From Pyrenula massariospora (Eukaryota; Ascomycota; Eurotiomycetes; Pyrenulales; Pyrenulaceae): a stretch of DNA of 64,000 nt. The notes under the pieces are model-generated. The model saw only the letters and a program-made list of their open reading frames with translations, was not told the origin of the DNA and ran no database searches. The stretch covers positions 310,001 through 374,000 of the forward strand of contig JAGFMI010000027.1 in the NCBI GenBank assembly GCA_021030905.1, written 5' to 3'. This document shows, one piece after another, positions 1-11,731 of the stretch. The position numbers and the translations under genes are program-made. How positions within the stretch are numbered: position 1 is the stretch's first letter; every line of letters begins with the position of its first letter.

Positions 1-12
1 TCATTGATCTAG

Positions 13-357
13 CAACAGGTCGGTCTCGTTGAGTCAAAGCCAGGGAAGCCCGTAGGGCGGCTGGGCGAACCATATAAGCGACAACGTCAACCTTCGTCAG
101 AGCTGCTAGAAGCTCTAGAAGCCCAGAAGACTACCCAAGAGACGTCAGAACTACCGCAAGAGGCCACCATGAACCCGAAGCCAGAATCTCCGCCGATCGA
201 AGGAATGGGCGGGGGAGAACCACAATTGGTTGAAGAAGTGCTCGATACCCCTGGCGATTCGCCACTACAAACTATGCAACGAGATACTGCACAACCCAAA
301 GACCGGACTGAAGGCGATAGTGATGAATATCTGAGAGGAAGAGGGGGCTTTGTTTAA
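13..357 (+). CDS. 3' terminal exon of an unidentified protein (partial)
   Basis: An open frame runs from just after an in-frame TAG at 10-12 to TAA at 355-357. The first bases hold two possible 3' splice sites (ending at 12 and at 18), so this is probably the last exon of a gene that starts to the left of the window. The roughly 114 residues are hydrophilic and rich in Pro, Glu and Gln (for example EALEAQKTTQETSELPQE), as in a disordered tail. I recognise no family. It could also be a chance open frame; the coding call rests only on frame length, composition and the acceptor site. Confidence 0.35.
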   Translation, partial: QQVGLVESKPGKPVGRLGEPYKRQRQPSSELLEALEAQKTTQETSELPQEATMNPKPESPPIEGMGGGEPQLVEEVLDTPGDSPLQTMQRDTAQPKDRTEGDSDEYLRGRGGFV

Positions 358-635
358 TTCGTTGGACATGGTCTTCAGGGATTGCATTGCTATGGCGTTT
401 TCGGAGCGGAATCGGAGCATCCCGGAGCGGAAGCGATCCCTCTGCGTGTATATGCCTCACATGAGGTCGGAGGCCCCTGCATAAACCTCAAGAACAATCG
501 ACATGTATAAATGGCTGCCATCGATGATACATTCATACCTTATTGCTTTAAATCATCAAATAAATATACCCAAAATATTCAACAGACGATAGCTTTGCAA
601 CCAGACCAAAGGCCATTTGAAGCGTCAAGGAAGCC
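358..635. promoter_or_regulatory. Promoter region of the sulfotransferase-like gene with a TATA box
   Basis: A TATAAAT element lies at 506-512 on the plus strand, about 124 bases before the start codon at 636. The rest is 3' flank of the previous gene and AT-rich leader. No other motif stands out. Confidence 0.4.
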
Positions 636-1547
636 ATGAAGGTACTGGTATTGGGACTCTGCAGGACGGGCACTCAATGTGCGTTGTTTCATTTCTGACA
701 CAATCAATTCAAGCAGAGCCCAACAGAAGCATGTTACGGCGGCCCTATCCAACCAAACATTACATTCTCCATCCCAATGTTTCCTTGACCATTACGTCTC
801 CTGCCACTATGTAGTGATCCCGTTTCACTCTTCTAACCAGTTGCCACTACATCAACAGCCATAGCTGATGCCCTCGAGTACATCAGCATCGGTCCAATCT
901 ACCATATGCGCCATGTGGCCGCCGAGAACCACAGCCATCAATGGACAAAAGCCTTTGAAGCCAAAGTCTCTGTCAAAAGTGTACCCATCGGCCGACCTGA
1001 GTTCAACGAGCTCTTTTCCAAATACGAGGTACTACCTAAGCCGTTAGTCTCTATTCCCCGCCTCAGACCTACTAAACTTCCTCGTTCCCAGGGTGTTGCC
1101 GACGTCCCCGCTTCAGTCTTTTACTCAGAACTGATGCATGCTTACCCCGATGTCCCTGTCATCCTCTCTCTTAGGCCTATTGAGAAATGGTACGATTCTA
1201 TGCTGAACACTGTCTGGCATCTGCATCAAGCCCGTCAACAGGCAGGAGCTGGGCACAGGCACAACTGGTCGCCACTCATGCATGAGTATCTCTGGAAGAC
1301 GGATTTTGAACAATATGGAAAGTACGCGTATGAGGCTCATAATGAAGGTGTGAGGAAAATAGCAAAGGAGATGGGGAGGGAGATTTTAGAGTTCGATGTT
1401 GGGACAGACGGGTGGAAGGAACTTTGTGAATTTCTAGGGACCGATGTACCCCAGAACGTTGACGCTTTTCCACGAAGGGATGATTGGAAAGAGTACAAAG
1501 AGCAGGTCGCCAAGGAAAGGGCTGCGAAGCAAAAAGAAATGACTTGA
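636..1547 (+). CDS. Sulfotransferase-like P-loop protein (fungal Sulfotransfer_4 type)
   Basis: Exons 636-678, 859-1028 and 1092-1547 give 222 residues. Intron 1 is 679-858 (180 nt) and intron 2 is 1029-1091 (63 nt, a multiple of three, so the frame also reads through it). The N-terminus reads MKVLVLGLCRTGTQS, a P-loop-like PAPS-binding motif at residues 4-15, followed by SIADALEYISIGPIYHMR. This is the pattern of the fungal proteins usually labelled sulfotransferase or, wrongly, NAD-dependent epimerase. Downstream come ADVPASVFYSEL and VILSLRPIEKWYDSM, which match the second conserved block. Members usually have 240-280 residues, so this one is at the short end. Substrate unknown. The family is fairly sure and the activity is not. 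Confidence 0.75.
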
Positions 1548-1784
1548 AGCAGTGCTTTCGACTTGTTCTTTAGGTAGACTTATTCTTAGCATTTAGTTCT
1601 TCAGGTGCGAAGTTACGCATACGACGTGTTAACCTTCCTCTTTCCTCCCCTTCTCGGTTCAAGAAACAGGTGATTGTACAGACGTGCTTCAGTCGCAGTC
1701 GAGATCCTTCAATCCCCATACATCCAAATCATTCCCAGTCGCAAGCGTCTTTTATCCATAAGAGACCGAGACTTATCTAGATAT

Positions 1785-2597
1785 CTACAGCGTGTTCGCA
1801 TAAATCTGTCCTGTCTGCGTCAACGAACTGCCACTGACCAGCTGCCCCTGGAAATCCCCATAATACGAAAACCGAAAGATCGAGCTCTGCCCCTTCAGCC
1901 ATGGAATGACAGTGTTCAAAAAGTCAGCGTTGACCTGCTGATTCGTGAGCGGCTGGGCCGCTAGTTCAGTCGCCCAGATCGGGAGTCCAGGATAGATGCC
2001 GTTAACTTGGGTAATAGCATTGGCCATGTAGTTGATGAAGGTCTGGCCCTGGGCTGCGCCGCTTTGCGTGCTGCTTGAACTAGCCCAGTGAAGGGGGACG
2101 AAGTCGATCTTGCATTGACCGGCGCAAGCGGCATTGAACTGTTTCAGCCAGGAAATACCAGCTCCGGACGCAGTGCTGCTGGTCACGGCTGGCGCACCAA
2201 GTTTTATGCGGCCGGAGAAGGGGTTGAGTTGGGTCTTATAGGAGGAAGCAGCGCTCTGAGGAGACAGGTTGGCACCAGAAGCAGTGTCTGGCTCGTTGTA
2301 GCCAAGGAGGTAGGCGGAGCCGCTAGAGATAGCAGAGTTGATATTGTTTACGGCAGCGGTATTGTATTGACCCGGGTCACGGAGCATTGGAACGTACTCG
2401 AAGCCGGTAAGGCCACCAGAGGAGGTCCCGTAGTTATATGCCCAAGATGGGATTGTGTTGATGAAGGGTTTGGTATCGCTGACTGACTGGTAGATCAAAC
2501 CGCGCTTGGAGCCAGCTGTACGCTTGTAGCGATTAGCTGGAAGACATGACACGGAATGGGTGAGCGAGATGATGAAGAAGAAGATCGAAAGCTTCAT
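1785..2597 (-). CDS. Secreted glycoside hydrolase family 128 (Asl1-like) glucanase
   Basis: Single exon, 270 residues. A signal peptide covers residues 1 to about 19 (MKLSIFFFIISLTHSVSCLP) and is followed by an Asl1-like catalytic domain. GH128 enzymes cleave beta-1,3-glucan. The two expected acidic residues are seen in GYNEPD (Glu102, acid/base) and WATEL (Glu211, nucleophile), with the family's RGLIYQ and LHWA blocks between and before them. There is no C-terminal GPI or carbohydrate-binding extension, so the product is probably free in the wall or medium. Likely roles are remodelling its own wall or attacking other fungi; the sequence does not decide. A TATA box lies about 92 bases upstream. 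Confidence 0.9.
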   Translation of the reverse strand: MKLSIFFFIISLTHSVSCLPANRYKRTAGSKRGLIYQSVSDTKPFINTIPSWAYNYGTSSGGLTGFEYVPMLRDPGQYNTAAVNNINSAISSGSAYLLGYNEPDTASGANLSPQSAASSYKTQLNPFSGRIKLGAPAVTSSTASGAGISWLKQFNAACAGQCKIDFVPLHWASSSSTQSGAAQGQTFINYMANAITQVNGIYPGLPIWATELAAQPLTNQQVNADFLNTVIPWLKGQSSIFRFSYYGDFQGQLVSGSSLTQTGQIYANTL

Positions 2598-2688
2598 CGT
2601 GATATCGATGATCTAAATTATTGAATGGAGAGGACTCAAGAGACAATTTCTAAGAAACTAGACGGAGCAAAGTTAATGAGCGACCGAG

Positions 2689-2696
2689 TATTTATA
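2689..2696 (-). promoter_or_regulatory. TATA box of the GH128 gene
   Basis: On the minus strand this reads TATAAATA, 92-99 bases upstream of the GH128 start codon at 2597. A strong TATA box is usual for highly regulated secreted-enzyme genes. Confidence 0.5.
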
Positions 2697-5034
2697 CTTC
2701 AGAATTAAAAGTTGGAAACAGAGGAGTTTTCGCCTCAAATTCACGTCAAGCCATCACGCAGAGATCCAAGAGTCGTTCCGTAGTCCAGCGAGAATTTTGA
2801 CGTGAAAAATGAAATCAGAGAACTTGCGAACGCGAGACTCTTCCCGCATACGACTAGTCAATTACCGAAAAGTAACAGCTTGAATTCGGTACACGAGCAG
2901 AAATGGAGCGGTGAAGGCGAAGAGCAATTCCTGGCGTCAGTTATCCCCGCTTCATGATTCATGAGATAGACGGTTACATAGCTACTTCGAGTAGCTGAAA
3001 GTGGCGTCCAATAGTGTAAGAGAGAGACAACATGCTTATACATTCAGCTAAAGTGCGGCCGATGCCATTGAAAAAGCGAGCTAAATTGCTGTGTGCACGG
3101 CATTCATGGAACGAGAGCCACCTATATCGAGAACATCTTGTGGTCAGCCTCGGCAACTATCCACTTCAACAATGCCTCGTCAGAGATGAGGAGGCATAGA
3201 CCGAGTACTCCTGATAATCTCGATATGTGGCGGCCACATTGATCCAATGGCATTTTGTACCCAGGTAATGATAGCCGGGCCAGGGACAATGCAGCAGACC
3301 TGCCCTAGAAAATCTAGCCTCTTAGAACAAAGTCTGGGCAAGAACGCAAGGAAAATTCAGATCGGCTAAATAAGCGCCAAGTTTGTAACCCTGTCGAGAA
3401 GGGACATGAAGAACAGGGTTAGAGGACGGTTTTGGTGCTGAGCCCTTTGATACGCGTGACCACAAGTCTGTAGATGTGACGCTCAATAAAGTGTAGTGGC
3501 ACCACTGAGGCATTTTCTACGAGTGCAAGGTTAGCAAATTAGCTTCCGAATAGACCTTGTGAGAGCCTCAACCAGCCGTGCAACTCTCGCCACGCGCTGC
3601 TTGCAGGAGGATTTAGGCTAGAACGAGCCGAGAGAGGTCTTCGGTGCTCTCGGCGAGCTCATCCATTTTGAACGGACATCATGTTTGTTCTAGAATTGCA
3701 GCTGAAAATCGAATTGATGAAACCGTGCTCTTCTTTGGTAGACCTTGGTAGGTAATGTATGAAGACAAGATTTGGGTGATTGATATTGAAGGAAGCCAAC
3801 AGCTTCGGTTGTTCGAGAGCCTGTTCTAGGAAAAGACATCGCAGGACCATGCTGTTCCAGAGAGGAGAGCGGTCGCATTATGGTCGCCGATAAAAGGAAG
3901 GTCGTAAGTGCATGCGCCGTCTGTCACTGACCTTTTTCATCCCAAAGCCCTAACTTCCAAAAAGAGTACAGAGTCAACCTTGTCCAGTGAGAATTTCTAC
4001 GCTTGAGGCTTCGTTTCTCGTAAACGCACGAAGAGATCCAACTTCCTCGGACGAATGAGGATCTCCAGACCTTACACATACAAAACGATCTCTTGGTTTA
4101 TTTTAGTGCTTACCGTGAGGTTTTTCTCCCACAACGAATTTCATCAGCAGATCAACGTTGAAGGGATTGGGTAGTCCGCATCAGTACCAGGAAACAAATT
4201 CCATTCGTAGACGTGCCGAGAACAGACGGAATGATCTGAAAATATTTTTCAGACCTGTCGTTCCGAGTCATTCGCACTGCCATTCATCCTCCCTCGGAAG
4301 CCTTGTGAAGGCGCTGCGGGTAACAGCTTGGAAATTCGAATCATACTAGATTTAGACCGTAATGAGATCACGGGTCACTCGGCGATGAACATTTTAAACA
4401 GTAGAAAACGAGAAAGACCCCCATCGTAGAGGCTGTCACAAGCCCAACATATTGTCATCTACAATGCGTCGGGCGGTTCAATAAGGAGGGGTGAGCAGAA
4501 TTTGTCGCTCTACCCAGTCCTCGAATATTTTCATCAGGTAGAGGAGCGGACAGGAACCAAAACCATGCGTGCTCAAGACTTCCGATTTTCAGAGCGTTCA
4601 AGGCCAGGCTAGTTACACGTTACGGGAACTTAAAGGTTTAATAGGGTAACTGAACAACTATTTGGGATGCGCTCTATTAAGAGTCCAGATGCAAACTTCT
4701 CTTAATGTTTACATCAACAGATGGGTGAGTCAGGCTCTGGACCTTTCTAGAGAGCTTGCTTGCGAAAGGTTGGGCTTCGGACCAGGCTCAGCCGCATCAG
4801 CAGTCGAGACATAGAACGCCGACCTCGAAGTTCGAATTACTACTTTGAACTGTCGTATGAAGTAGAGTGAAACTTTCTTTTCTCGGGTAAAAGCTTGGGC
4901 CATATGGGACCTTCGAACCAACGTCATTTACTCTTTACCATAGAGTTGCCTCCTCTTAGCTTTTCCCTCCCACCCACTTTGGCCTTCATTGATCTCTACT
5001 TCTGCGCCTCTGACGCTCCTTATCATCCAGGTCC
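2697..5034. other. Intergenic stretch, no gene seen
   Basis: About 2.3 kb. Both strands hold only open frames under about 70 codons, with no family signature or splice-linked continuation. It should contain the upstream region of the GH128 gene (left) and the promoter of the mitochondrial carrier (right). Confidence 0.5.
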
Positions 5035-6134
5035 ATGACCTCAAACAGTCATGGCCTGTCATCAGCGCAGATTGAAACGATAGCAGGTTTTTCCGCAGGC
5101 CTGGTATCCACCCTCGTTGCCCAGTATGTCCTTGGCCACCACACCCACTGTGGGATAACACGATGCAAGTACCTGCAACTAACAGTTTCATCGATAGCCC
5201 CCTCGACATTCTCAAAACACGTCTCCAACTCTCCCACACCCCCACCTCCCACCTCCTTCCCACCTTTCACCTCTTCCGCACCATTTCCCGCACTGAAGGG
5301 GGCTTTCCACTCGCCTTCTACCGCGGCCTCACCCCCAACCTCGTTGGTAACTCCCTCGGCTGGGCACTCTACTTCCTATGGTATCACCAACTGCAAGACC
5401 TGCTCATTAAACAACGCTACCATGGTTCTCGTACATCTTCACAGCTTACGAGCGCTGACTACCTGTTCACGTCTCTTTCTGCTGGATTGCTGAGTGCTGC
5501 CTTGACGAATCCAATATGGGTGATTAAGACGCGTATGCTCAGTACCAGCGCGCAGCACCCCGGAGCCTACCCGAGCATGCTCGCTGGTCTACGCACTATT
5601 GCACGCGAGGAAGGGTTCAAGGGGTATTTTCGTGGATTGTTGCCCGCTTTAGTTGGCGTCAGCAACAGCGCCGTCTACTTCGTTGCCTACGAGAAGCTCA
5701 AAAGTCTCCGGACCAGGCAGAAATCGGCACTTCACGCGCCTTCATCGGCGACTAGTAGTGACAAAGGAACAACGTTCCTCACGAACACCGACTACCTTCT
5801 CATTTCCGGCCTATCTAAAATCCTCGCAGGCACCCTCACTTACCCCCACCAAGTTGTTCGTGCACGTCTCCAAGCCTATCACCACTCTAGCTCTGCCTCG
5901 CTGTCAGCCTCACGCGATGGCGGCATCATCCCTAATAGCTATCGTGGCGTCCTCGACGTTGTTCGCCGTCTCTGGCACCAGGAGGGTATGCTTGGATATT
6001 ACAAAGGTCTCGGGCCGAATTTGCTGCGCGTAGTACCAAGTACCTGTGTGACATTCCTCGTATATGAGAACTCGAGACAGCTACTTTCTAAGTATCCGAT
6101 TGGGAACCGAGCTGCCGACGGAGAGGCGGGTTGA
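5035..6134 (+). CDS. flx1: Mitochondrial carrier of the FAD/folate type (Flx1/SLC25A32-like)
   Basis: Exons 5035-5123 and 5186-6134 with a 62-nt intron; 345 residues, normal for the family. Inner-membrane exchanger with three tandem carrier repeats of two helices each. The repeat signatures are SPLDILKTRLQL, NPIWVIKTRM and YPHQVVRARLQA. Tryptophan replacing the acidic residue in the second signature and the YP-QVVRARLQ form of the third are hallmarks of the FAD/folate/pyrimidine-nucleotide branch (yeast Flx1, human SLC25A32). The likely cargo is FAD or a folate, which is inference from those motifs. The start at 5035 gives a short N-terminus and needs the intron to join STLVAH to FIDSPLDILK. 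Confidence 0.85.
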
Positions 6135-7491
6135 GAGCTGACGTGAGCCTTGCTGAGGTATATGCGTTGCACAAAGATCCTTCGTGGGCCGGAGTTGGGC
6201 GGAATTACTGGTTAGGGATCGTTATTGCTGCCGCTGCGCGCGGCACGGGGAAGCTGGGGATTTACATTTAGTGAGCACATGGCTCATGCCAACCGAGCCG
6301 TCCTAGCGGCACGGAAATGGGAGATCTCACCGCACATCCACACCCACACACGTGCACACGAGTCAATCGTGGCGCGGGATGTGCGCGTGCGAATGTCATG
6401 CGGAGGGTCGGAGCCTTAGGAGCCATACATCTAGAGTTGGAAGGGGACGCGGGAAGTTCGATTTTGAAGCTGGAGAAAAAGGGGCCGAAATGGCTGAAAG
6501 CCACGGATCTGATAATCAGAGTCTGGACTCCGGGATTTAAAGCCCGAAGAGAATCTGCTTGCGATACAAGGCTCGGTCCGGCGGATGTGCGGATAAGCAA
6601 GCGATCGCAGTCGCTGTTAAAGAAATACTGAAGAGGGTAACATGTGCACACTATCAATGGGGGCTAAAACAACCCGCGTTTTGACTTATCAGATGGGGAC
6701 CATCCGAGCTGAAGCCTGTAGCTATGGTCCGGAACCGCTCAAGATAGATCATAGTCCCAATGGGGAAATGAGGCCCCCAACCACCCATCTCAGAAGGCAG
6801 CCTTACGGCTGGCTGACCTATCTACGCACCTATCTGAGCACGCGTATGGCAATGTTCCGGTAAGGGGAAGGAGGAAAGCCCGCTAGTGCGTTGCACAGCA
6901 TAATGTGTCCCATTGTCGGGCTTGCAGTTTCGACACCGTTTTGTGTAGAGGAAGATTTGCGACTGGATGGGTAGATGGTGGTGTTGAGGATCGGCAACGA
7001 CGTTCCCAGGGCTGCTGTAGGAATCCTTGCAATGCACGGGACAAGTGGACACGGGCGCCGTTTGTTCGGCGGCCTGCTGCACGACTCGATCAGACGAGGA
7101 GATATGAAACATGTTTGGTGGAAGGGATGATCGGTGTAGCCCTGCTAGATGTGCTTCTACTAGTGTTGTAAGGGCCCCTGTCTCAACGGGGATCAATTAA
7201 ATCAGTTTTGTAGGTCCGGACTCGGTCCTTTGCATAGCCTTCAACATCATCAATTGGAGCAAGGTGTCGGGACACGTAGACAAATCCATCTCATTATCGG
7301 CAACATACTATTCGGGAATCTAAACAGTGTACCTAACATAGAAGAATACAATCAGGCGAGCCTCGAACCCTCGTAGGTTCTATAACAAGAAAAGTGACCG
7401 TCTGTTCGTCTCCTTATAGCCAGCGCCAAATGCAAAGCTCTCAAAACGTCTCAAGCTTTCTTAACCAAACGTGAACATTAGATCCATCAAA
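6135..7491. other. Intergenic stretch, no gene seen
   Basis: About 1.4 kb between convergent genes. Overlapping frames at 6268-6657 and 6822-7196 have no recognisable motifs and lie on conflicting strands. I see nothing else in it. Confidence 0.45.
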
Positions 7492-7663
7492 TCATCCATC
7501 CCATAGCTCTGATCGCTCAGTAAATTCTTGATACAAGTTTTCCTGTCCGAAGGTGTTGAAATAATCCATATCTCCAAAATCCTTAAATGGTCGTCCGTAT
7601 ATACCTCTCTTGGACCATTCCTTATATACAATACATTCGATGTAATTTGCCCCTTCGTTGTCC

Positions 7664-9368
7664 TTATCTTGCCTCCCCATTACTTTCCCTCCTTGGAGTT
7701 GTAACTTGAGCAACTCTCCGATCCTTACCTCGACCTTTGATACCCTTGTTGCTATTTTTGTATAGCGTAGCGAAATACCGCCAGAGCTCTTGATCACCGG
7801 GTTGAATCAGTTCCGGGCGAGAGAATTTTTGCGTCAGCTCGCGTAGTGTATCGCTGTGAAATTTGTTTTGATGGGACTGTTTTTGATTACTAGTAAGTAA
7901 TTTGGATGCTTGAATAAGTGGGAAGGGGCTAGTTGAGAACAGAAAGGTGGGAGTAAGAGAAGAAAAAGGGAGTCTTTTGGAATGCTCTTGCGGACGAGCG
8001 CTGTAGAATTCTGATGGAGAAAAGGAGGTAATGACTAATTTGCAGGGGGGACACTGGCTCTCGCCAAGGTTAAAAGGATAGACTGAAAAACGAAAAATTG
8101 CAACGTCATGGCTTTAAGTCTTGAAAATTTTTCTGAATCGGCGATGCTATAGAGATTTTGTGGGAATTCTGGTAGATTCGAGTGCAATCAAAGAGGGAGA
8201 TTTCGCCTTGTCTATAAGAAGATAACATGGCTGTGAAAGGCGAGACAGGACGAATAACTTTGGCTATCAAAAGAGAAGAAACATCGTACCTTGAGATTTC
8301 CTAGTTGCGTGAAATGCTTCCAGCAATTATCGAGACGGCATTCGAAAGGCTTCGCCTGCTGATGTGTTCTCTCATGGGCTCGAACATTTCCTTTCTGAGC
8401 AAAGGATTTACCGCAGAGATGGCAGTGATATGGTCTTTCCCCTGTGTGCCGTCTCTCATGGGTCTTGATAGTTTTTTTATCAGCCAAAGAGTTCTCTCAA
8501 AGTTTGACTGGCTGATTTGGTACCTTGAGATTACCAAGCTGGGAAAACTTTTGTCCACATCCGGCTTCTTTGCATAGCTATAAGGATCACAAAGTTAGCG
8601 AGTCAAGTACCGTAAGCGCAACTTTCGCTGGCAGCTTACGAAGGGTTTCTCTCCTGAGTGCTTTCGCAGATGGATCTCGAGATGCGTTCGCTGCACGAAA
8701 GACATGCCACATTTCGCACAATTGTGCTTTTTGATAGATTTTCGGCCATTAAGTAAGGAGGTGTCATGGTGAGAATGGTGAGAATGGTGTGAGAGACTGC
8801 CTCGCGCACCACCAGCTCTCAGCGAACTGGATTGATCGGGGATTTGGATTTGAATTGTTTTCATTAAAGTGTCTACTTCCGTGTCGAATGCGACTGTCTG
8901 TTCGTTACTAGAGGGGACGACGCTGTTCGCTGGTTGAAAAGCTACTGAAGAGTGACGTGAAATGGACGTAGAACTAGACTCTGAGGAGGAGAAGCTGCTG
9001 AGGTCCGATTCTGGTGAGAGGACTCGAGGCACCGGAAGTTCATGTTGCGGTGGTTGGCTCACAACAGTCGTTGGTGCCGCTGTCGCCCATGACACGCAGT
9101 AAGTGGAACTGACGCTAAAATTCTGCTGATAAGGTTCCATTGCGAGAGGTTGTTGAAAGTGAGGCATCGGCCACGATGAAGAAGGCGGGTAAGGACCAGG
9201 GCCATTGTAGTATGAGCTCTGCATATCGGTCCTCGGAGGAGGGCATCCTGGACTGCTAAACTGCTGTCTGGTAGTCACAGGTCGCTGTATAGGTAGACTG
9301 CTTGACTGAGTGAATGGGAAGTCTTCGAACCCTGCACCCATGCCTCGGGAGATTATGGCTGTCCCCAT
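7664..9368 (-). CDS. C2H2 zinc-finger transcription factor, AZF1-like
   Basis: Exons 8640-9368, 8524-8577, 8290-8463 and 7664-7876 give 389 residues; introns are 62, 60 and 413 nt. The N-terminal 210 residues are low-complexity Ser/Pro/Gln/His. Four C2H2 fingers follow in a run: [51 protein letters not shown] and [19 protein letters not shown]. The fourth is completed across the 413-nt intron by SHQNKFH. The C-terminal block [18 protein letters not shown], then RGKDRR, is conserved in filamentous-fungal AZF1-type regulators. Each intron falls at a NLK or PF boundary in phase 0, which supports the model. Target genes are unknown. An alternative last exon is possible down to 7492, because another frame (GIYGRPFKDFGDMDYF) stays open there. 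Confidence 0.85.
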
Positions 9369-11731
9369 AAGCAGCGAAAAGCGTTCTTTTTCACTGCAAG
9401 TTCGAACCTAGACGTAAGTAGAGACAAAAGACCTGTCATGTACTGCAAAAGCAGAAGTTGAGGGTCTCTTATCGATAGATGGTAGGCGATTTTAAATTAT
9501 ATCATGAAAGCTTGGCCGATAGAGGACAGGGAGTCAATGATGAGGTTAGAATATCGTTAGGGGAACCTAGTCCCTCAGGGTGGAGAGTCTATCAGTGATG
9601 ATAACATAAAGCACGTGGTTGGGGAAAGAGGAGAATAACAAGACGAAAGAAGACATAGGGTTTGGCCGACGAGTTTATGGCCTGCCGCATGTGCACATGG
9701 TCCCAAACCAGTGGGGGAGATCACTTCTGATCAATTCCCATGACGTTTGAGATTGCAGAAGCTGTGGTCGGAAGAATAGAACAACAGGAAAGGCAACACT
9801 CCCCCTCCCAGGATTGGACCCCTGTACGAAGAGGCGGTATCCATAGCACCTCAAGGGAGGTACATCTCGGGGGAGGCTAAAGAGCTAAGGCACAGCGACT
9901 GATCGGCCGGTTGCGAGAAGCTAGCGAATAATGGTACCATCACCCCCAACTTTCGAGGGCGGAAAGACTCGTTTGATATGCGAGTAGCTTCGCCTAAGCC
10001 TGCCCAATGCCCATGGAGGCCAGCCCTGTGGGTCGATTGGCTGATTTTCGACATCAAGCAAAACGTAAGCGGTCCATAGTTGAGATGGCGTCACGTACCC
10101 CGAGACGGGACAGGAGGCATTGATACCAGCCGAGCCATATAAAAGCAGACCATGAGCCACCATAGAGTACTATAGTCGCTGCTGGGCTTTCTGACAGTCC
10201 GGTGGAGCATCCATAGGCAAGAAGCAGGAAGCGGGATGGCGTCAAAGGTGGAGCGCCCCCGATGAGATGGTTGCATCTGCGGATGGGCCAGGCCTGTTAC
10301 CCGGAACCCGGCACCCTGTCTCTGCCGGAGCACGCTGGCGAGGAGTCGGAGACGAGGGTGAAGGTACCTTTGGTACTGCTGCTGAGGGCCAGGCGTGCGC
10401 ATGTGGGGGTTGTTAGAGGGCCATGACTAAAACCTTTGGCGGCGGGCACGGAGATTGTTGATTGCAGAGCTTGATAGATCCGCCGTATCCCACCATGGCG
10501 TGCTGTTTCAGGCCGTTTGGTATCCAATCACGCCGTGTGCTGCGCGACGAGGCGATGATGGATGCTTTCCGCCGTGCAGCAATTGGGCGGTGGGATAGTG
10601 CGGGAACAGGGGCAGGGAGTGGAATGCTGGGGAAGAGGGAAGAGGTCTGATAATGATGGGGGAGCGATACCTGGCAGTACTGCTGCTGCTGCTGCTACGA
10701 CTGCTAGCTGCGGGAGACGACGAGGCAGGCGACTGGCAGACAAAGTGGGGGGTGGGAGGGAAAAAGCGGTTCCCGGCGGCCATCGTGGTTTAGCCACGGC
10801 CCATCGCCCGGCCAGCAGCTGCTCCATAGGGGAATGATGCGGGATCACCATCGACCGGACGGCATCGCGTCTGGGGGTCGAGCACGGGGAGACTCGTCCG
10901 CCCGGCCCCTGCCGCTGCATAGAACAAACTCTAATGACGATCCTCGAGCTTCACTTAACGTTCCATCTATCTTCCTTGCAAAAGATCTGATGAAACGGCC
11001 AAAGATGCGCTCTGCATCTCTTTGCACCCCGTCTCATGCCACGCGCCTGCAAGTGAGCGAACGGGCGCGGACCAGGGGTTCCCGTCGCCCCGAACGACGC
11101 TAGCCCTCGACGATAAGAATATCTTTCAACGTTCGATAAATGCGCGCTCGACGGTGGGCAGGGAACCATCAGGCTGCCCCGATCCAGACCGCTTCATGGA
11201 CAGAAAAAGATCTCCGCTGGGATCTCTGTCGTGATGGAGTCGTAAGATCGTGAAACCCACTGGATCCTCTGGCGAAAGAGGCTGTCGGTATCCAATGACC
11301 GAACGACCGAGCTTCCTGTTCGCAGCCCGTGGAGTCCATGTGCGCGCCGAAGACATTATCTCGGGAGATCGTGGCTTTCATGCGGGAGAGACACACCTCA
11401 CCATCATGGACCTTCTAAGTCATTGTGGCAGCAGCTTTAGGGCCGGTGGCGCCGAGTCGATCCCGTGTCATCAGACGACTGTGACTCCATCGTCTCCGGC
11501 CAGTGACCTATTACCAAAGCACTGGTCGCCAAGAATTTGTCAATCACTACTAGATACTGATGAAGCATTACCACCGATTTTCGCCGTGGATCTTTCCTTC
11601 GCCTCCTCCCACCAGTCTGCCTCCTGGATCCTGTGAACGCGCTCCGAAAATGGTTTTCAACTAACCGGCCCTACAATGTGACCCGAACAAAATACACACA
11701 AATCCATAGCTCTCTTGTCGGCTTTGACTAA
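9369..11731. other. Long GC-rich intergenic region upstream of the C2H2 factor
   Basis: About 2.4 kb. Many overlapping frames are open on both strands at 9850-11640, as expected from GC-rich DNA. Their translations (Ser/Pro runs, Arg-rich stretches) match no family and conflict with each other. The best reading is a long promoter and 5' leader for the factor, plus the 3' flank of rcoA. A short CTG run lies at 10680-10696. Confidence 0.5.
10680..10696 (+). repeat. Short CTG microsatellite
   Basis: Five full CTG units plus CT in non-coding DNA upstream of the C2H2 factor. It is a possible length polymorphism and has no evident function. Confidence 0.6.

Noticed and set aside
7340-7420. GGGTTCGAGGC on the minus strand as a tRNA T-arm
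   Set aside because: The flanking stem does not pair with a 7-nt loop and no matching acceptor or D arm is present.
9804-9860. tRNA-like stem on the minus strand with a GGTCCAATCC box
   Set aside because: Ends pair (CCTCCC with GGGAGG) and the box resembles a B box, but the span is only 57 nt, the A box is absent and no anticodon arm forms.
10091-10920. Overlapping frames of 76-130 codons on both strands
   Set aside because: GC-rich DNA keeps all frames open; translations are Ser/Pro or Arg runs, mutually exclusive, and match no family.
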